Part shown: piece after piece, positions 28,923 through 37,104 of the stretch
Position numbering within the stretch: position 1 is the stretch's first letter
How the letters are laid out: the number at the start of each line of letters is the position of its first letter
Assembly (NCBI RefSeq): GCF_000375525.1
Contig: NZ_AQXC01000001.1
Coordinates: 62,001 to 126,000, forward strand
From: Corynebacterium propinquum DSM 44285
GTDB taxonomy: Bacteria > Actinomycetota > Actinomycetes > Mycobacteriales > Mycobacteriaceae
Direction: 5' to 3'
DNA: 64,000 bases
Translations under genes and position numbers: made by a program
The notes under the pieces: generated by a model
Told to the model about the DNA's origin: nothing
The model's input: the letters and a program-made list of their open reading frames with translations, nothing else
The model's database searches: none

Positions 28923-30287
28923 ATGCCTTTTTCTTTTAAGAACGCCCAGATCGTCGACACGATCGAGATGATCGAAAAATATCGTCTCGATATTCGTACC
29001 GTGACCATGGGCATTTCCCTACTCGGTTGCACTCGCCCGTCGATGTCCGCCACCTGTGATGCTGTGTATGACCGAATCGTTACTCGCGCATCACGCTTGG
29101 TCGAAGTGTGCGAAGGTATCGAAGCCGAGCTGGGAATTCCGATCGTCAATAAGCGCATTTCGGTTACTCCGATTTCGTTGATAGCCGCCGGTGTTGAAGG
29201 CAATCCCGCCGATATAGCCCACGCACTCAACAAAGCTGCCAATGAAGTCGGCGTGAACTTTATCGGTGGTTACTCCGCGCTTGTCGAAAAAGGAACCACC
29301 GAAGCTGACCGCCGACTCATCGAGTCCATTCCGGAAGCTCTGTCGCAATCGGAAGTGGTATGCGGCTCAGTGAACATCGCATCCTCCCGCGCCGGCATCA
29401 ATATGGATGCTGCCCGACACATGGGTCAGGTCATTAAATCCGCCGCCGAATTAAGCAAGGACGATTCTGCGATTGCCTGCGCCAAATTGGTGGTGTTCGC
29501 CAACGCGGTCGGCGATAACCCGTTTATGGCCGGTGCTTTTCACGGTGTCGAAGAACCAGATTGTGTGGTCTCTGTTGGCGTTTCCGGACCAGGTGTCGTC
29601 GATCGTGCTCTGGGCAACCTTGAAGGCGCCAGCTTGGACCAGGTAGCAGAAGAAATCAAAAAAGCTGCCTTCAAAATTACCCGCGCCGGCCAACTAGTCG
29701 GCAATTTGGCTTCGCAACGTTTAGGCGTTCCGTTTGGCATCGTTGACCTGTCATTGGCGCCGACGGCTGAGCTTGGTGACAGCGTCGCTCACATTCTGGA
29801 ACACATGGGCCTGGAACAAGTTGGGACCCACGGCACAACCGCTGCTCTGGCATTGCTGAACGACGCGGTGAAGAAAGGCGGCATGATGGCGTGCTCGCGT
29901 GTCGGCGGCTTGTCAGGTTCGTTCATTCCTGTCTCTGAGGACAAAGGAATGATTGATGCTGTGCGTGCTGGCAGCATCAGCATGGACAAATTGGAAGCAA
30001 TGACTGCAATTTGTTCGGTCGGTTTCGACATGATTGCACTTCCTGGTGCCACATCTGCAGAAACTATCGCAGGCATGATCGCAGATGAGGCCGCAATTGG
30101 CGTGATGAATCATAAGACCACGGCGGTGCGTGTTATTCCTGTGCCTGGTGCCGCGGTAGGCGACGAAGTCGATTTTGGTGGTCTACTCGGCTACGCACCG
30201 ATCATTCCGGTCAACACCGTCGGCAATCGTGAATTCATCCACCGCGGTGGGTTCATCCCGGCCCCGGTACACGGATTCCGCAACTAG
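28923..30287 (+). CDS. UPF0210 (DUF711) family protein
   Basis: A 454-residue protein of the UPF0210 family, full length. The fold is related to pyruvate-formate-lyase-like / PFL barrels, but the reaction is unknown. Conserved features include [17 protein letters not shown] near residue 40 and a C-terminal Gly-rich [20 protein letters not shown]. It follows the ACT-domain gene by 28 bases and is probably in the same operon, suggesting that the ACT protein senses a ligand relevant to this enzyme. Confidence 0.93.
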   Translation: MPFSFKNAQIVDTIEMIEKYRLDIRTVTMGISLLGCTRPSMSATCDAVYDRIVTRASRLVEVCEGIEAELGIPIVNKRISVTPISLIAAGVEGNPADIAHALNKAANEVGVNFIGGYSALVEKGTTEADRRLIESIPEALSQSEVVCGSVNIASSRAGINMDAARHMGQVIKSAAELSKDDSAIACAKLVVFANAVGDNPFMAGAFHGVEEPDCVVSVGVSGPGVVDRALGNLEGASLDQVAEEIKKAAFKITRAGQLVGNLASQRLGVPFGIVDLSLAPTAELGDSVAHILEHMGLEQVGTHGTTAALALLNDAVKKGGMMACSRVGGLSGSFIPVSEDKGMIDAVRAGSISMDKLEAMTAICSVGFDMIALPGATSAETIAGMIADEAAIGVMNHKTTAVRVIPVPGAAVGDEVDFGGLLGYAPIIPVNTVGNREFIHRGGFIPAPVHGFRN

Positions 30288-30300
30288 AAGCTGGTTTATC

Positions 30301-30324
30301 GGGCCTGTCAGATTGGCAGGCCCT
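30301..30324 (+). terminator. Hairpin after UPF0210 gene
   Basis: GGGCCTG (30301-30307) pairs with CAGGCCC (30317-30323) just after the stop codon. The trailing T run is short, so termination efficiency is uncertain; it may serve the convergent DUF2786 gene too. Confidence 0.6.
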
Positions 30325-30347
30325 TGCGTCACCGCAGAACTAGCCAA

Positions 30348-31082
30348 CTATGCAGACAGTTCCTTGCGTTGTGGAAGCCGGGAGTTGCCGAGGTCGACGC
30401 GGCGACCTTCTTCACTACCGGCGTGCATTGCTTCTGGGTCTATTGTCCGCGAATTCTGTCGGCCGTTTCGCAGTACCAAACCCGCCTCGTGGACATAGTC
30501 TTGCATGAGTTTTTCTGCAGCGCTGGCGTCATCAAGCAAGGCGACCTCTGCTCCCTGGCCGACTTGGGACGCGGTGTCCTGGTCAGCCTGCTCAAGCAAA
30601 TCAAAGACGCTGCTTGAAAACCCCATCATCCAGGACGTTTTCAAGCGTTTCGTATGCGCGGCATCGCGCGCACCGTGATGCGCAGCGTATTTTGTTGACC
30701 CCGCAGCCATATGCAAGTTAAGCATTGGAAAGAGCATTTTTACCCTCTCGAGATGCCGGGGCACACCAAAAACTAACCCGAAAGAGTTGTGCCGCCCGGT
30801 GCCGCTACGCTCATAAAGGACCCGGCAATGCAGGGCACTAGCGATATGTGCAAGCAGTTCTCGCTGCTGCGGCTTATAGCTACCGGTTAATTCCCATTCC
30901 CACGCGGTCTGTCCTGCCGAGTCCGCATCTGCTTGCTTGCGCACATCATCGGGATCTAAGGCGTATTTTGCCGCCAGCTCAAAAGCTTTCACCCGGCACA
31001 AATCGCCTTCCGGTGTGCCTTCGCAGGCAGCAGCACGGTCGAGCAAGTTCTTAATGCGGTTCCGATATTTATCGAGGCTCAA
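30348..31082 (-). CDS. DUF2786 domain protein
   Basis: A 244-residue protein whose N-terminus (LDKYRNRIKNLLDRAAAC...EGDLCRVKAFELAAKYALDPDDV, about residues 3-50) fits the DUF2786 domain found in phage and bacterial proteins of unknown function. The central part (about 70-170) has the HNSFGLVFGVPRHLERVKMLF motif shared by longer family members. No catalytic site is recognised. Isolated, on the minus strand between a convergent UPF0210 gene and the ABC-F gene. Confidence 0.82.
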   Translation of the reverse strand: MSLDKYRNRIKNLLDRAAACEGTPEGDLCRVKAFELAAKYALDPDDVRKQADADSAGQTAWEWELTGSYKPQQRELLAHIASALHCRVLYERSGTGRHNSFGLVFGVPRHLERVKMLFPMLNLHMAAGSTKYAAHHGARDAAHTKRLKTSWMMGFSSSVFDLLEQADQDTASQVGQGAEVALLDDASAAEKLMQDYVHEAGLVLRNGRQNSRTIDPEAMHAGSEEGRRVDLGNSRLPQRKELSA

Positions 31083-31183
31083 TGGATAGTCCTTTCTCGT
31101 GTCCTATCCCAATAGACTGTGCGCAGCAGGCTGTGGTTCCATGACCACAAAATCACGCACATATCCCGCGCGGTTGTGCAAGC

Positions 31184-32815
31184 TTAAGCCAATTCCACGA
31201 TCTCCATATACTCATCACTCCACATATCTTCATCACCGTCTGGCATGATGATGACCCGCTCCGGTTCCAGTGCTTTCACCGCGCCAGGGTCGTGGGTAAC
31301 CAAGACGACGGCACCAGTATAAGTCGCCAAAGCATCCAATACCTGTTCCCGCGATATCGGATCTAGGTTGTTGGTGGGCTCATCCAACAACAAAACATTC
31401 GCCCGGGAAGAAACTAAGGTAGCAAGCGATAAACGCGTTTTCTCACCGCCGGAAAGTGTACCTGCGGGTTGTTCCAGTTTGTCACCCGAGAACATGAACG
31501 CACCAAGCAGACTGCGAAGCTCCTGTTCATGGGCGTCAGGGCAGGCAGAAATTGTGTTTTCCCAGACTGTCCGATCAGGATCGATGGTGTCATGTTCTTG
31601 GGCGAAATAGCCAATGCGCAAGCCATGGCCGGTGACGATTCCGCCTTCGCCGTCGGTGCGTTCCTCGCCAGCAAGCAATTTCAATAATGTAGTTTTACCG
31701 GCGCCGTTGTACCCAAGAACGACGACGCGGGAGCCTTTATCGATAGCCAGATCGACACCAGCGAAAACTTCCAACGAACCATACATTTTGGTCAGTCCCG
31801 TCGCATGCATTGGGGTCTTGCCGCACGGAGCCGGCTCCGGGAACTTAATGGATGCGACCTTATCATCTTGACGGACCTCATCCAGATTGCCCATCATTCG
31901 CTCTGCACGAGCAAGCATTTGTTTCGCAGCAGCCGCTTTCGTGGCTTTGGCACCCAATTTCGCCGCCTGCTTTTGCAGCGCCGACGCTTTCTTTTCGGCA
32001 TTCGCCCGCTCGCGTCGACGACGTGCTTCATCGGTGGCACGCGCGTCGAGGTATTTCTCATAGCCCATGTTGTACACATCGGCTTCCGCGCGCACGGCAT
32101 CCAAAAACCACACTTTGTTGCAGACGTCGCGAAGCAGCTCAACGTCGTGACTAATCATAACCAAGCCGCCTTCGTGCTTCGCCAAAAACGAACGCAACCA
32201 GGAAATGGAGTCAGCATCCAAGTGGTTGGTTGGCTCATCGAGCAACAACGTGGTTTGTGACTTTCCTGCCCCGCTGGTGGCAGCAAACAAAATCTGTGCC
32301 AGCTCTACACGACGACGCTGACCACCCGACAAAGTCTTGAGTGGCTGATCCAAAATTCGTTGTTCGAGCCCTAAGTTGTCGCAGATCGTGGCTGCTTCCG
32401 AATCCGCTTCATAACCACCAAGGCTGTGGTATCGCTCCTCCAATTTGGAGAACTTGGTGATGGCTTTGTCTCGCTTGTCATCATCCAAGGTGGTTTCCAT
32501 GATCTGCTGTTGCTTATCCAAGGACTTACGCAGCTCATCGAGACCACGCGCTGACAGGACGCGGTCGCGAGCAGTTTGTTCTATGTTTCCCTCACGAGAA
32601 TCCTGCGGAAGGTAGCCGATATCACCGGAAATGCGTACTTCACCAGCATAGGGTTGGGTTTCGCCAGAAAGAATGCGCATAGTGGTGGTTTTTCCCGCAC
32701 CATTGCGGCCGATCAATCCGATGCGATCCCCCGGCTGCACCCGAAGATGCTGGCCAGGAGCATGCAATAAGGTACGGGCACCGGCGCGGACTTCGAGGTC
32801 TTGGCTAACAATCAC
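31184..32815 (-). CDS. ABC-F family ATPase (ribosome-associated)
   Basis: A 543-residue protein with two ABC ATPase domains and no membrane segment. Walker A motifs are GLIGRNGAGKTT and VLGYNGAGKTT; signatures are LSGGQRRRVELAQ and LSGGEKTRLSLAT; Walker B regions are TTLLLDEPTNHLD and VLLLDEPTNNLD. The Lys/Arg/Ala-rich linker (about residues 235-300) is the P-site tRNA interaction motif region. Such proteins act on ribosomes in translation or antibiotic protection. GTG 32815 (VIVSQDLEVRAGARTL) is chosen because a TAAACT box (32829-32824, minus strand) lies 8 nt upstream; the frame stays open further upstream to 33004 across the tRNA-Pro gene, which is not coding. Confidence 0.93.
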   Translation of the reverse strand: MIVSQDLEVRAGARTLLHAPGQHLRVQPGDRIGLIGRNGAGKTTTMRILSGETQPYAGEVRISGDIGYLPQDSREGNIEQTARDRVLSARGLDELRKSLDKQQQIMETTLDDDKRDKAITKFSKLEERYHSLGGYEADSEAATICDNLGLEQRILDQPLKTLSGGQRRRVELAQILFAATSGAGKSQTTLLLDEPTNHLDADSISWLRSFLAKHEGGLVMISHDVELLRDVCNKVWFLDAVRAEADVYNMGYEKYLDARATDEARRRRERANAEKKASALQKQAAKLGAKATKAAAAKQMLARAERMMGNLDEVRQDDKVASIKFPEPAPCGKTPMHATGLTKMYGSLEVFAGVDLAIDKGSRVVVLGYNGAGKTTLLKLLAGEERTDGEGGIVTGHGLRIGYFAQEHDTIDPDRTVWENTISACPDAHEQELRSLLGAFMFSGDKLEQPAGTLSGGEKTRLSLATLVSSRANVLLLDEPTNNLDPISREQVLDALATYTGAVVLVTHDPGAVKALEPERVIIMPDGDEDMWSDEYMEIVELA

Positions 32816-32945
32816 GACCAGCCAGTTTAGCAGTCGCCACGGTTTATTAATAACCGTAGTGAGCTGGAAGTTTGGCGCGATATATCGAGTAAACGCTATA
32901 GTGAAAACGTTACTGCAGAGCCCTGATTGAATTCCTGGGCAGCAA

Positions 32946-33019
32946 CGGGCTGTAGCGCAGTTTGGTAGCGCACCACACTGGGGGTGTGGGGGTCGCAGGT
33001 TCAAATCCTGTCAGCCCGA
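32946..33019 (+). tRNA. tRNA-Pro (anticodon GGG), integration target
   Basis: 74 nt. Acceptor arm CGGGCTG pairs perfectly with CAGCCCG (33012-33018), discriminator A at 33019, CCA not encoded. Anticodon stem CCACA/TGTGG encloses CTGGGGG, giving GGG. The T arm GCAGGTTCAAATCCTGT is intact. The 3' half from 32990 is part of the 41-bp repeat left by integration of the element; the element supplies the 3' end of this functional gene. Confidence 0.95.
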
Positions 33020-33030
33020 CAAAAGCCCTG
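32990..33030 (+). repeat. attL: 41-bp direct repeat (tRNA 3' end)
   Basis: Starts GGGTCGCAGG and ends AAAAGCCCTG; repeated at 40576-40616 with one mismatch (C at 33015 versus T at 40601). It covers the T arm, acceptor 3' strand and 11 bases beyond tRNA-Pro, the standard core for tyrosine-integrase insertion. Confidence 0.92.
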
Positions 33031-33046
33031 CTCAGAGCAGGTTTTT
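33027..33046 (+). terminator. Element-supplied terminator of tRNA-Pro
   Basis: CCTGCT (33027-33032) and AGCAGG (33036-33041) with loop CAG, then TTTTT. It begins in the repeat and continues into element DNA, so the element replaces the terminator that was separated from the tRNA by integration. Confidence 0.8.
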
Positions 33047-33168
33047 AGGGTAGACTAACACCCTGTTTTTCAGTTGTTTAACCCGGTGGCAAGGCGAAAA
33101 CACCTTACGGGAAAAATTTACCACACCACCAAGCGCCGGGTGTGGTTTGAACCCGTTTCTGCACCGGA

Positions 33169-33187
33169 TTGGGCACAAATTGGGCAC
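33169..33187 (+). promoter_or_regulatory. Left integrase arm-site candidates
   Basis: TTGGGCAC occurs at 33169-33176 and 33180-33187, 11 bp apart. The same pair with the same spacing recurs near the right end (40479-40497). Paired short repeats at one-helical-turn spacing near both att sites are typical arm-type binding sites of tyrosine integrases. Confidence 0.6.
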
Positions 33188-33203
33188 AAAAAACACGGGA
33201 AAC

Positions 33204-34343
33204 GTGAGACAACTATCCTCCGGCAACTGGCAAGCCAGATACACCGGACCGGATGGGCTGCGCTACACAGCCCCAAACACTTTTGCGAGCAAAGCGCTAG
33301 CCCTGGACTACGTGGAAACCCAACAGGCCAAAATCAGGTTGGGCCTGTGGGAACCACCGGCACCTGTCAAACAGCCAACCGACGACCTCAGCGTTGCGCA
33401 ATGGTGCCAACAGTGGCTAGACAGTCACAGGCCACAGCTACGGGATTCATCGCACACCACGTACCAAACGGTTATGAAAACCCGAATAGCGGGGTATCCC
33501 CCGTTCCACAAGCTCAGGATCAGCAAACTATCCAAAGACCACGTACGCACGTGGTGGCAGGCGATGGTGGCACTCACCCCGGAAACAGGCAACCGAAACA
33601 ACAAGGCCTACAAGCTGCTCAGAACAGCCGTAGACGCGGCTGTGGAAGCCGGGGTATTGGAAACCAACCCGGTGGTTATCAAAGCCTCACACAGGCGTAC
33701 AGCGCCGCTAAAACACAAGCAGCTGCCCACCGATCAGGAACTGTTGGCGATACTCAACAACACCCCGGCGCGCTACCGGCTTGCCGTGGCTTTGTGCCTG
33801 TTCCACGGGTTGCGCGTGGGTGAATGTTTGGCGTTGCAGCGTCGCCACGTGGTGCGGGTGGCACACGGTTGGGTTGTCAGGGTTGAAGCAACCCTGGTTC
33901 GTGTTCCCGATCACACCGGGCGCATGGTGATGAAACGGCAACCACCCAAAACACGGGCAGGCTACCGTGATGTTCCGATACTCAAAGAACACCGGAGCCT
34001 GGTTGTCAAGCACCTGGCAGAATACGTTGAACCCCGCCCTGAGGCTCTGGTAACCACCACAGCCACCGGTGGCACCGTGATGGACACAAGTTTCAGGTCA
34101 GTGTTTCACCGTGCCAAAAGCAAAGCCGGGGTTAGCAGCGAAATCACCCCGCACTACGGACGCAATTGGCTTATCGCCCGGTTGGCAGAACAACAGGCAA
34201 CACCCACCGAAATAGGCAGAATCCTTGGTCAATCGGATCTGTCCACCATTTTGCACACGTACATGCGTGTGCGAGAACACAGGCCCGGTGAGCTTATGGC
34301 TGCTGTGAGCATAGAATCCACAGACCACCACCGCGCCGGGTAG
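33204..34343 (+). CDS. int: Tyrosine recombinase / phage-type integrase
   Basis: An integrase of 379 codons from GTG 33204. It has an AP2-like N-terminal DNA-binding domain (RQLSSGNWQARYTGPDG), a SAM-like core-binding domain (DDLSVAQWCQQWLDSH) and a C-terminal catalytic domain. Catalytic motifs: first Arg in LFHGLRVGECLALQ, the H-x-x-R region as TPHYGRNW, and nucleophile Tyr in LHTYMRV. The frame is open from TTG 33147, and homology to other integrases reaches back a few residues before GTG, so the TTG start remains possible; it would place coding sequence over the arm-site candidates. It sits 184 bases from tRNA-Pro, pointing into the element. Confidence 0.93.
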   Translation: MRQLSSGNWQARYTGPDGLRYTAPNTFASKALALDYVETQQAKIRLGLWEPPAPVKQPTDDLSVAQWCQQWLDSHRPQLRDSSHTTYQTVMKTRIAGYPPFHKLRISKLSKDHVRTWWQAMVALTPETGNRNNKAYKLLRTAVDAAVEAGVLETNPVVIKASHRRTAPLKHKQLPTDQELLAILNNTPARYRLAVALCLFHGLRVGECLALQRRHVVRVAHGWVVRVEATLVRVPDHTGRMVMKRQPPKTRAGYRDVPILKEHRSLVVKHLAEYVEPRPEALVTTTATGGTVMDTSFRSVFHRAKSKAGVSSEITPHYGRNWLIARLAEQQATPTEIGRILGQSDLSTILHTYMRVREHRPGELMAAVSIESTDHHRAG

Positions 34344-35243
34344 CTAGCGTACCCGTCGAAAACCTAAAGCTAAGCCCCGTGGCTTGTGCACGGGGCAACC
34401 ATCAACAACCCCGGTGGTGTTATCCACCGGGCTGTTAGTCAGGAACCTTCTCAAAAATGAGAAGGTAGTCCGTCAGTGATACAAAACACACGGGGCTACG
34501 GTGGCAGCCGTAGCACACGGTTGGTGTTGGACACTGTTGGCTTCGGCAACGGTGGACAACCAATGTTGTGTAACGCGGGCCTGTTTGGCCCGCTGTTAAC
34601 CTTTAGACACAGGGGTTTAGATCCCCTGTGGACCAAAACAACCGTAAGCCCTACGCTCTTGTGGCTTCGGGCTAACCATAAACAACCACAGGCCGTGTTG
34701 GTCCACGGCCGTAGAAAAACTGTTTACACAGCGAACCACAGGGTTCGCTTGTTGGTTACCCCATCGGCAACCCCTCCGGTTGCCTCCAACATGGTTCAAC
34801 CCCTTTGTTGGGGTTTCACCTAAACCAATCCACCTACCGGCCGTTGCTACGGCCTTACGGTGGTCGTATCACCACAGCCCAACGGCTGTGATGCTACTCA
34901 CTTTAGAAATGGTTTAGGCGGCCTCCGAAGGCCGCCATAACAACAGTTGGTTGTTCACCTGCGAACACGCCTGTTGGTTCAGGCGTATTCTTCGGTTCAA
35001 CAGCTCAGACGTTTAGCAGCCCGCCGGGGCTGCCAAAGTCTTTCGCTTGGTATCGTTCACCCCTCCGGAGAATCGGCGCGAAGCCGCCGTAGGGGTTCAC
35101 TCAGTGGGGGATACATAAGGGGGGTGCAGGTTGCAGGTGCATCGCTGTGACCTGCATAAACGCTGGAGAGTGCAACCGCGCCGGGTTGCACCCAAAAGCC
35201 TGTGACCTGCACGTTTACAAAACAGTGCACATTATGAGGTGCA
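34344..35243. other. Non-coding, hairpin-dense region of the element
   Basis: 900 bases without a convincing gene, between int (+) and the RepA-like gene (-). From 34374 to 35032 there are about 20 consecutive hairpins with 5-9 bp stems and mostly 4-7 nt loops. Examples: 34374-34396, 34410-34431, 34445-34466, 34495-34514, 34532-34554, 34575-34593, 34608-34630, 34691-34710, 34731-34748, 34766-34784, 34798-34815, 34873-34890, 34917-34936, 34968-34985 and 35017-35032. Stem sequences differ from one another. It may be a large structured RNA (the sequence is compatible in either strand) or a DNA recognition array. Confidence 0.75.
35125..35211. repeat. Iteron-like repeats beside the RepA-like gene
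   Basis: The 12-mer CTGTGACCTGCA occurs at 35145-35156 and 35200-35211. Two inverted TGCAGGT copies lie at 35125-35138, and an 8-bp hairpin GTGCAACC/GGTTGCAC lies between them (about 35170-35191). Position just downstream of a replication-type ATPase makes an origin or operator plausible. Confidence 0.5.
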
Positions 35244-36311
35244 TCACATTCTAAGCTTGTCGCCTGCCTCGTAGCAGCCGTTAGCCCGTGGGTTACTGGA
35301 CTTAACCAACAGGCCAGACTTAACCAGTTCAGGCAACCTTTTGCCACTCAACGTTTTAGCACTTAGCCCTGCGTCTGTAGCAATATCCTTAGCCACCCCG
35401 GCAACGGTGGTTGCTTTGGAATCTACGGCCAGCCGCGCTATTGCAGCATTCTTGTCAAGGGTTTGGATATCCCTTTGCCTGCCAGCCTCCGGCTTATCGT
35501 CGCTGTCATCAACCAGCGTCAACCCCTCCGGGGCAAGCATCGCCTGCAACCGTTCGTCTTCACCGTAGTTGCCCAACACCACAATCTCACGCAACGGGTT
35601 GGACCGGTTGCGCTCATCCGGCCTGTGCACCTCAACACGGGTACGTGCGAACTGTGTGGCAGCACTGTTTCCGGCGGGCCGGTGGATGGGTTTCCCCTCG
35701 AATTTGGAATCCGACGAGTGACCAACCAGCACCACCGGAACACCCAACGAATCCAAAAGTTCCCACAAGTTACCCCACGGCTCACGCGTGTTTATGTTCT
35801 GATCCGTGGGTATAAGCCCGGTGGCGTGGTCGAACACTGCGAACCCGTAGTCACCGTTAGCGAAAAAGTTTGCAACCTGTGCAAGCCGTTCCGGCTTTGG
35901 GTTAATGCCAACCGGAACCAGCAACACCCGGTCATCATCGGCAACACCCAAATTTTTCAGGCGGTCAGCGTACGCGTAGCCGTCACCCGCATCGGTTGTG
36001 ACGATAACCACACCCTCGACTGTTGCTAGCGGCTTGCGCCCCAAAAACGGCTTGCCGTCCAACACGCTGGCCACAATATTGGCCACAACAAACGATTTAC
36101 CCACTTTTGACTGTCCGTACAGGTACGTCAACGAACTGGACACAAGCCCGGGGATCAGAAAAAACCGCGCCGGGTCATCCGGTTCATCAGCCAATTCTGC
36201 CAATGTTTTAGCGCTAAACTCATGTTTAGTCAGTGAGACTAGACCGGCGTTGGTGAGTTCGCCGGTGGAATCGTCAAAGTAGACACAAGACTGCTTTTCA
36301 GTGGTTAACAC
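35244..36311 (-). CDS. RepA/RecA-like AAA ATPase
   Basis: A 355-residue P-loop ATPase of the AAA_25/RSF1010 RepA type. Walker A is YGQSKVGKSFV (about residue 60), the Walker B region is YGFAVFDHATGL, and a later GHSSDSKFEGKPIHRPAGNSA resembles the RepA hexamer motif. The C-terminal ~80 residues (AGVAKDIATDAGLSAKTLSGKRLPELVKSGLL) form a winged-helix-like DNA-binding region. Family members are replicative helicases or helicase-primase partners of plasmids, phages and satellites. GTG 36311 is chosen since AAAGGA lies 5 nt upstream. It suggests that the element can replicate or copy itself after excision. Confidence 0.85.
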   Translation of the reverse strand: MLTTEKQSCVYFDDSTGELTNAGLVSLTKHEFSAKTLAELADEPDDPARFFLIPGLVSSSLTYLYGQSKVGKSFVVANIVASVLDGKPFLGRKPLATVEGVVIVTTDAGDGYAYADRLKNLGVADDDRVLLVPVGINPKPERLAQVANFFANGDYGFAVFDHATGLIPTDQNINTREPWGNLWELLDSLGVPVVLVGHSSDSKFEGKPIHRPAGNSAATQFARTRVEVHRPDERNRSNPLREIVVLGNYGEDERLQAMLAPEGLTLVDDSDDKPEAGRQRDIQTLDKNAAIARLAVDSKATTVAGVAKDIATDAGLSAKTLSGKRLPELVKSGLLVKSSNPRANGCYEAGDKLRM

Positions 36312-36377
36312 AAAAATCCTTTCACACAACAACAACGGACACAGCACCCCGAAGCAGCCTCACTGGTCAGAGTCTTT

Positions 36378-36393
36378 CGCTCAAAATTGAGCG
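36378..36393. promoter_or_regulatory. AT-centred palindrome upstream of the RepA-like gene
   Basis: CGCTCAA-AA-TTGAGCG, 67 bases before the GTG of the ATPase gene. The inner CTCAAAATTGAG recurs exactly in the palindrome at 38880-38901, which suggests a shared DNA-binding regulator. Confidence 0.5.
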
Positions 36394-36447
36394 TAAATCC
36401 TAACCTGCAACAAGCCACCCCGGGGGTTGGGTACAGCTCAGACGGGC

Positions 36448-37104
36448 CTAACCGACTGCCTCAAACTCTGGTTCACGCATGAACGTGTGCATGTACTCAC
36501 AAAACAGCATCTCAACCGGTTCACCCACCGGTGCAGACTGTTTGACTGGTTGTGCCCAGCACGCTTTTGTGAGCTGTTCCACCGTCACCGGGTCAGCCGG
36601 GTGTTCACGGCTGGCCAGGAATTGAACAAGGTGTTTGCTGTGTTTTTGCTTGTTGCAGCTGGCACAGCACGGGATCAGGTTTGCTTTGGCGTGGCCTTTG
36701 GACCCTTTCAGACACAACGGTTCCAAATGGTCAATGTTGAAAAACTCAGGTGCTTCTTTGTCCATGCTCAGGACAACGTCACAGTATGCGCAACGGTTCG
36801 GATCCAAGCCCCGGCGCGTCCACTCTTTCAACACCTGTTCCTGTGTCACCCGGTAGGCGCGACGGCCACACTGTTTAGCCTGTTTTGCACCGTTGTACAG
36901 GCGGCTTTGCAGCGGGGTTCGGTCTTTGCCACCTGAACGGTTGGCTGCCAGCTTGCAATCGCGGCAACGGTTTTCGTAGCCGCGGTAGTTGGACTTGTTG
37001 GGTGCCATCTGTGTTTCGGGTTTGACCTCGTTGCACGTTCTGCACCGGCGTTTACCCTGTTGTGCGAGCTGTTCGCGTTCGGTGTTGTAGTCAAGCTTGT
37101 GCAA
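36448..37104 (-). CDS. HNH endonuclease
   Basis: A 218-residue HNH nuclease. An N-terminal zinc-finger-like region has CRTC (about residue 21) and CRDC (about 47). The HNH core runs from CAYCDVVLSM through FNIDHLEPLCLKGSKGHAKANLIPCCASCNKQKHS (split: DHLEPL with the catalytic His, then ANLIPCCASC with Asn, then the K/H end), about residues 105-155. The start is TTG 37104, with AGAGG 7 nt upstream; the same leader type (AAGGAAAGAGG) precedes the 71-residue gene at 40310. HNH enzymes in such elements cut DNA for packaging, homing or defence; nothing selects among these. Confidence 0.87.
   Translation of the reverse strand: MHKLDYNTEREQLAQQGKRRCRTCNEVKPETQMAPNKSNYRGYENRCRDCKLAANRSGGKDRTPLQSRLYNGAKQAKQCGRRAYRVTQEQVLKEWTRRGLDPNRCAYCDVVLSMDKEAPEFFNIDHLEPLCLKGSKGHAKANLIPCCASCNKQKHSKHLVQFLASREHPADPVTVEQLTKACWAQPVKQSAPVGEPVEMLFCEYMHTFMREPEFEAVG

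Noticed and set aside
32816-33004. N-terminal extension of the ABC-F protein across tRNA-Pro
   Set aside because: The 63 extra codons run over the tRNA gene; GTG 32815 with its -10 box fits the family start.
34476-34823. 115-codon plus frame in the hairpin block
   Set aside because: Covers consecutive hairpins, has no ribosome-binding site, and its translation is compositionally odd (Pro/Arg/Leu) with no domain.
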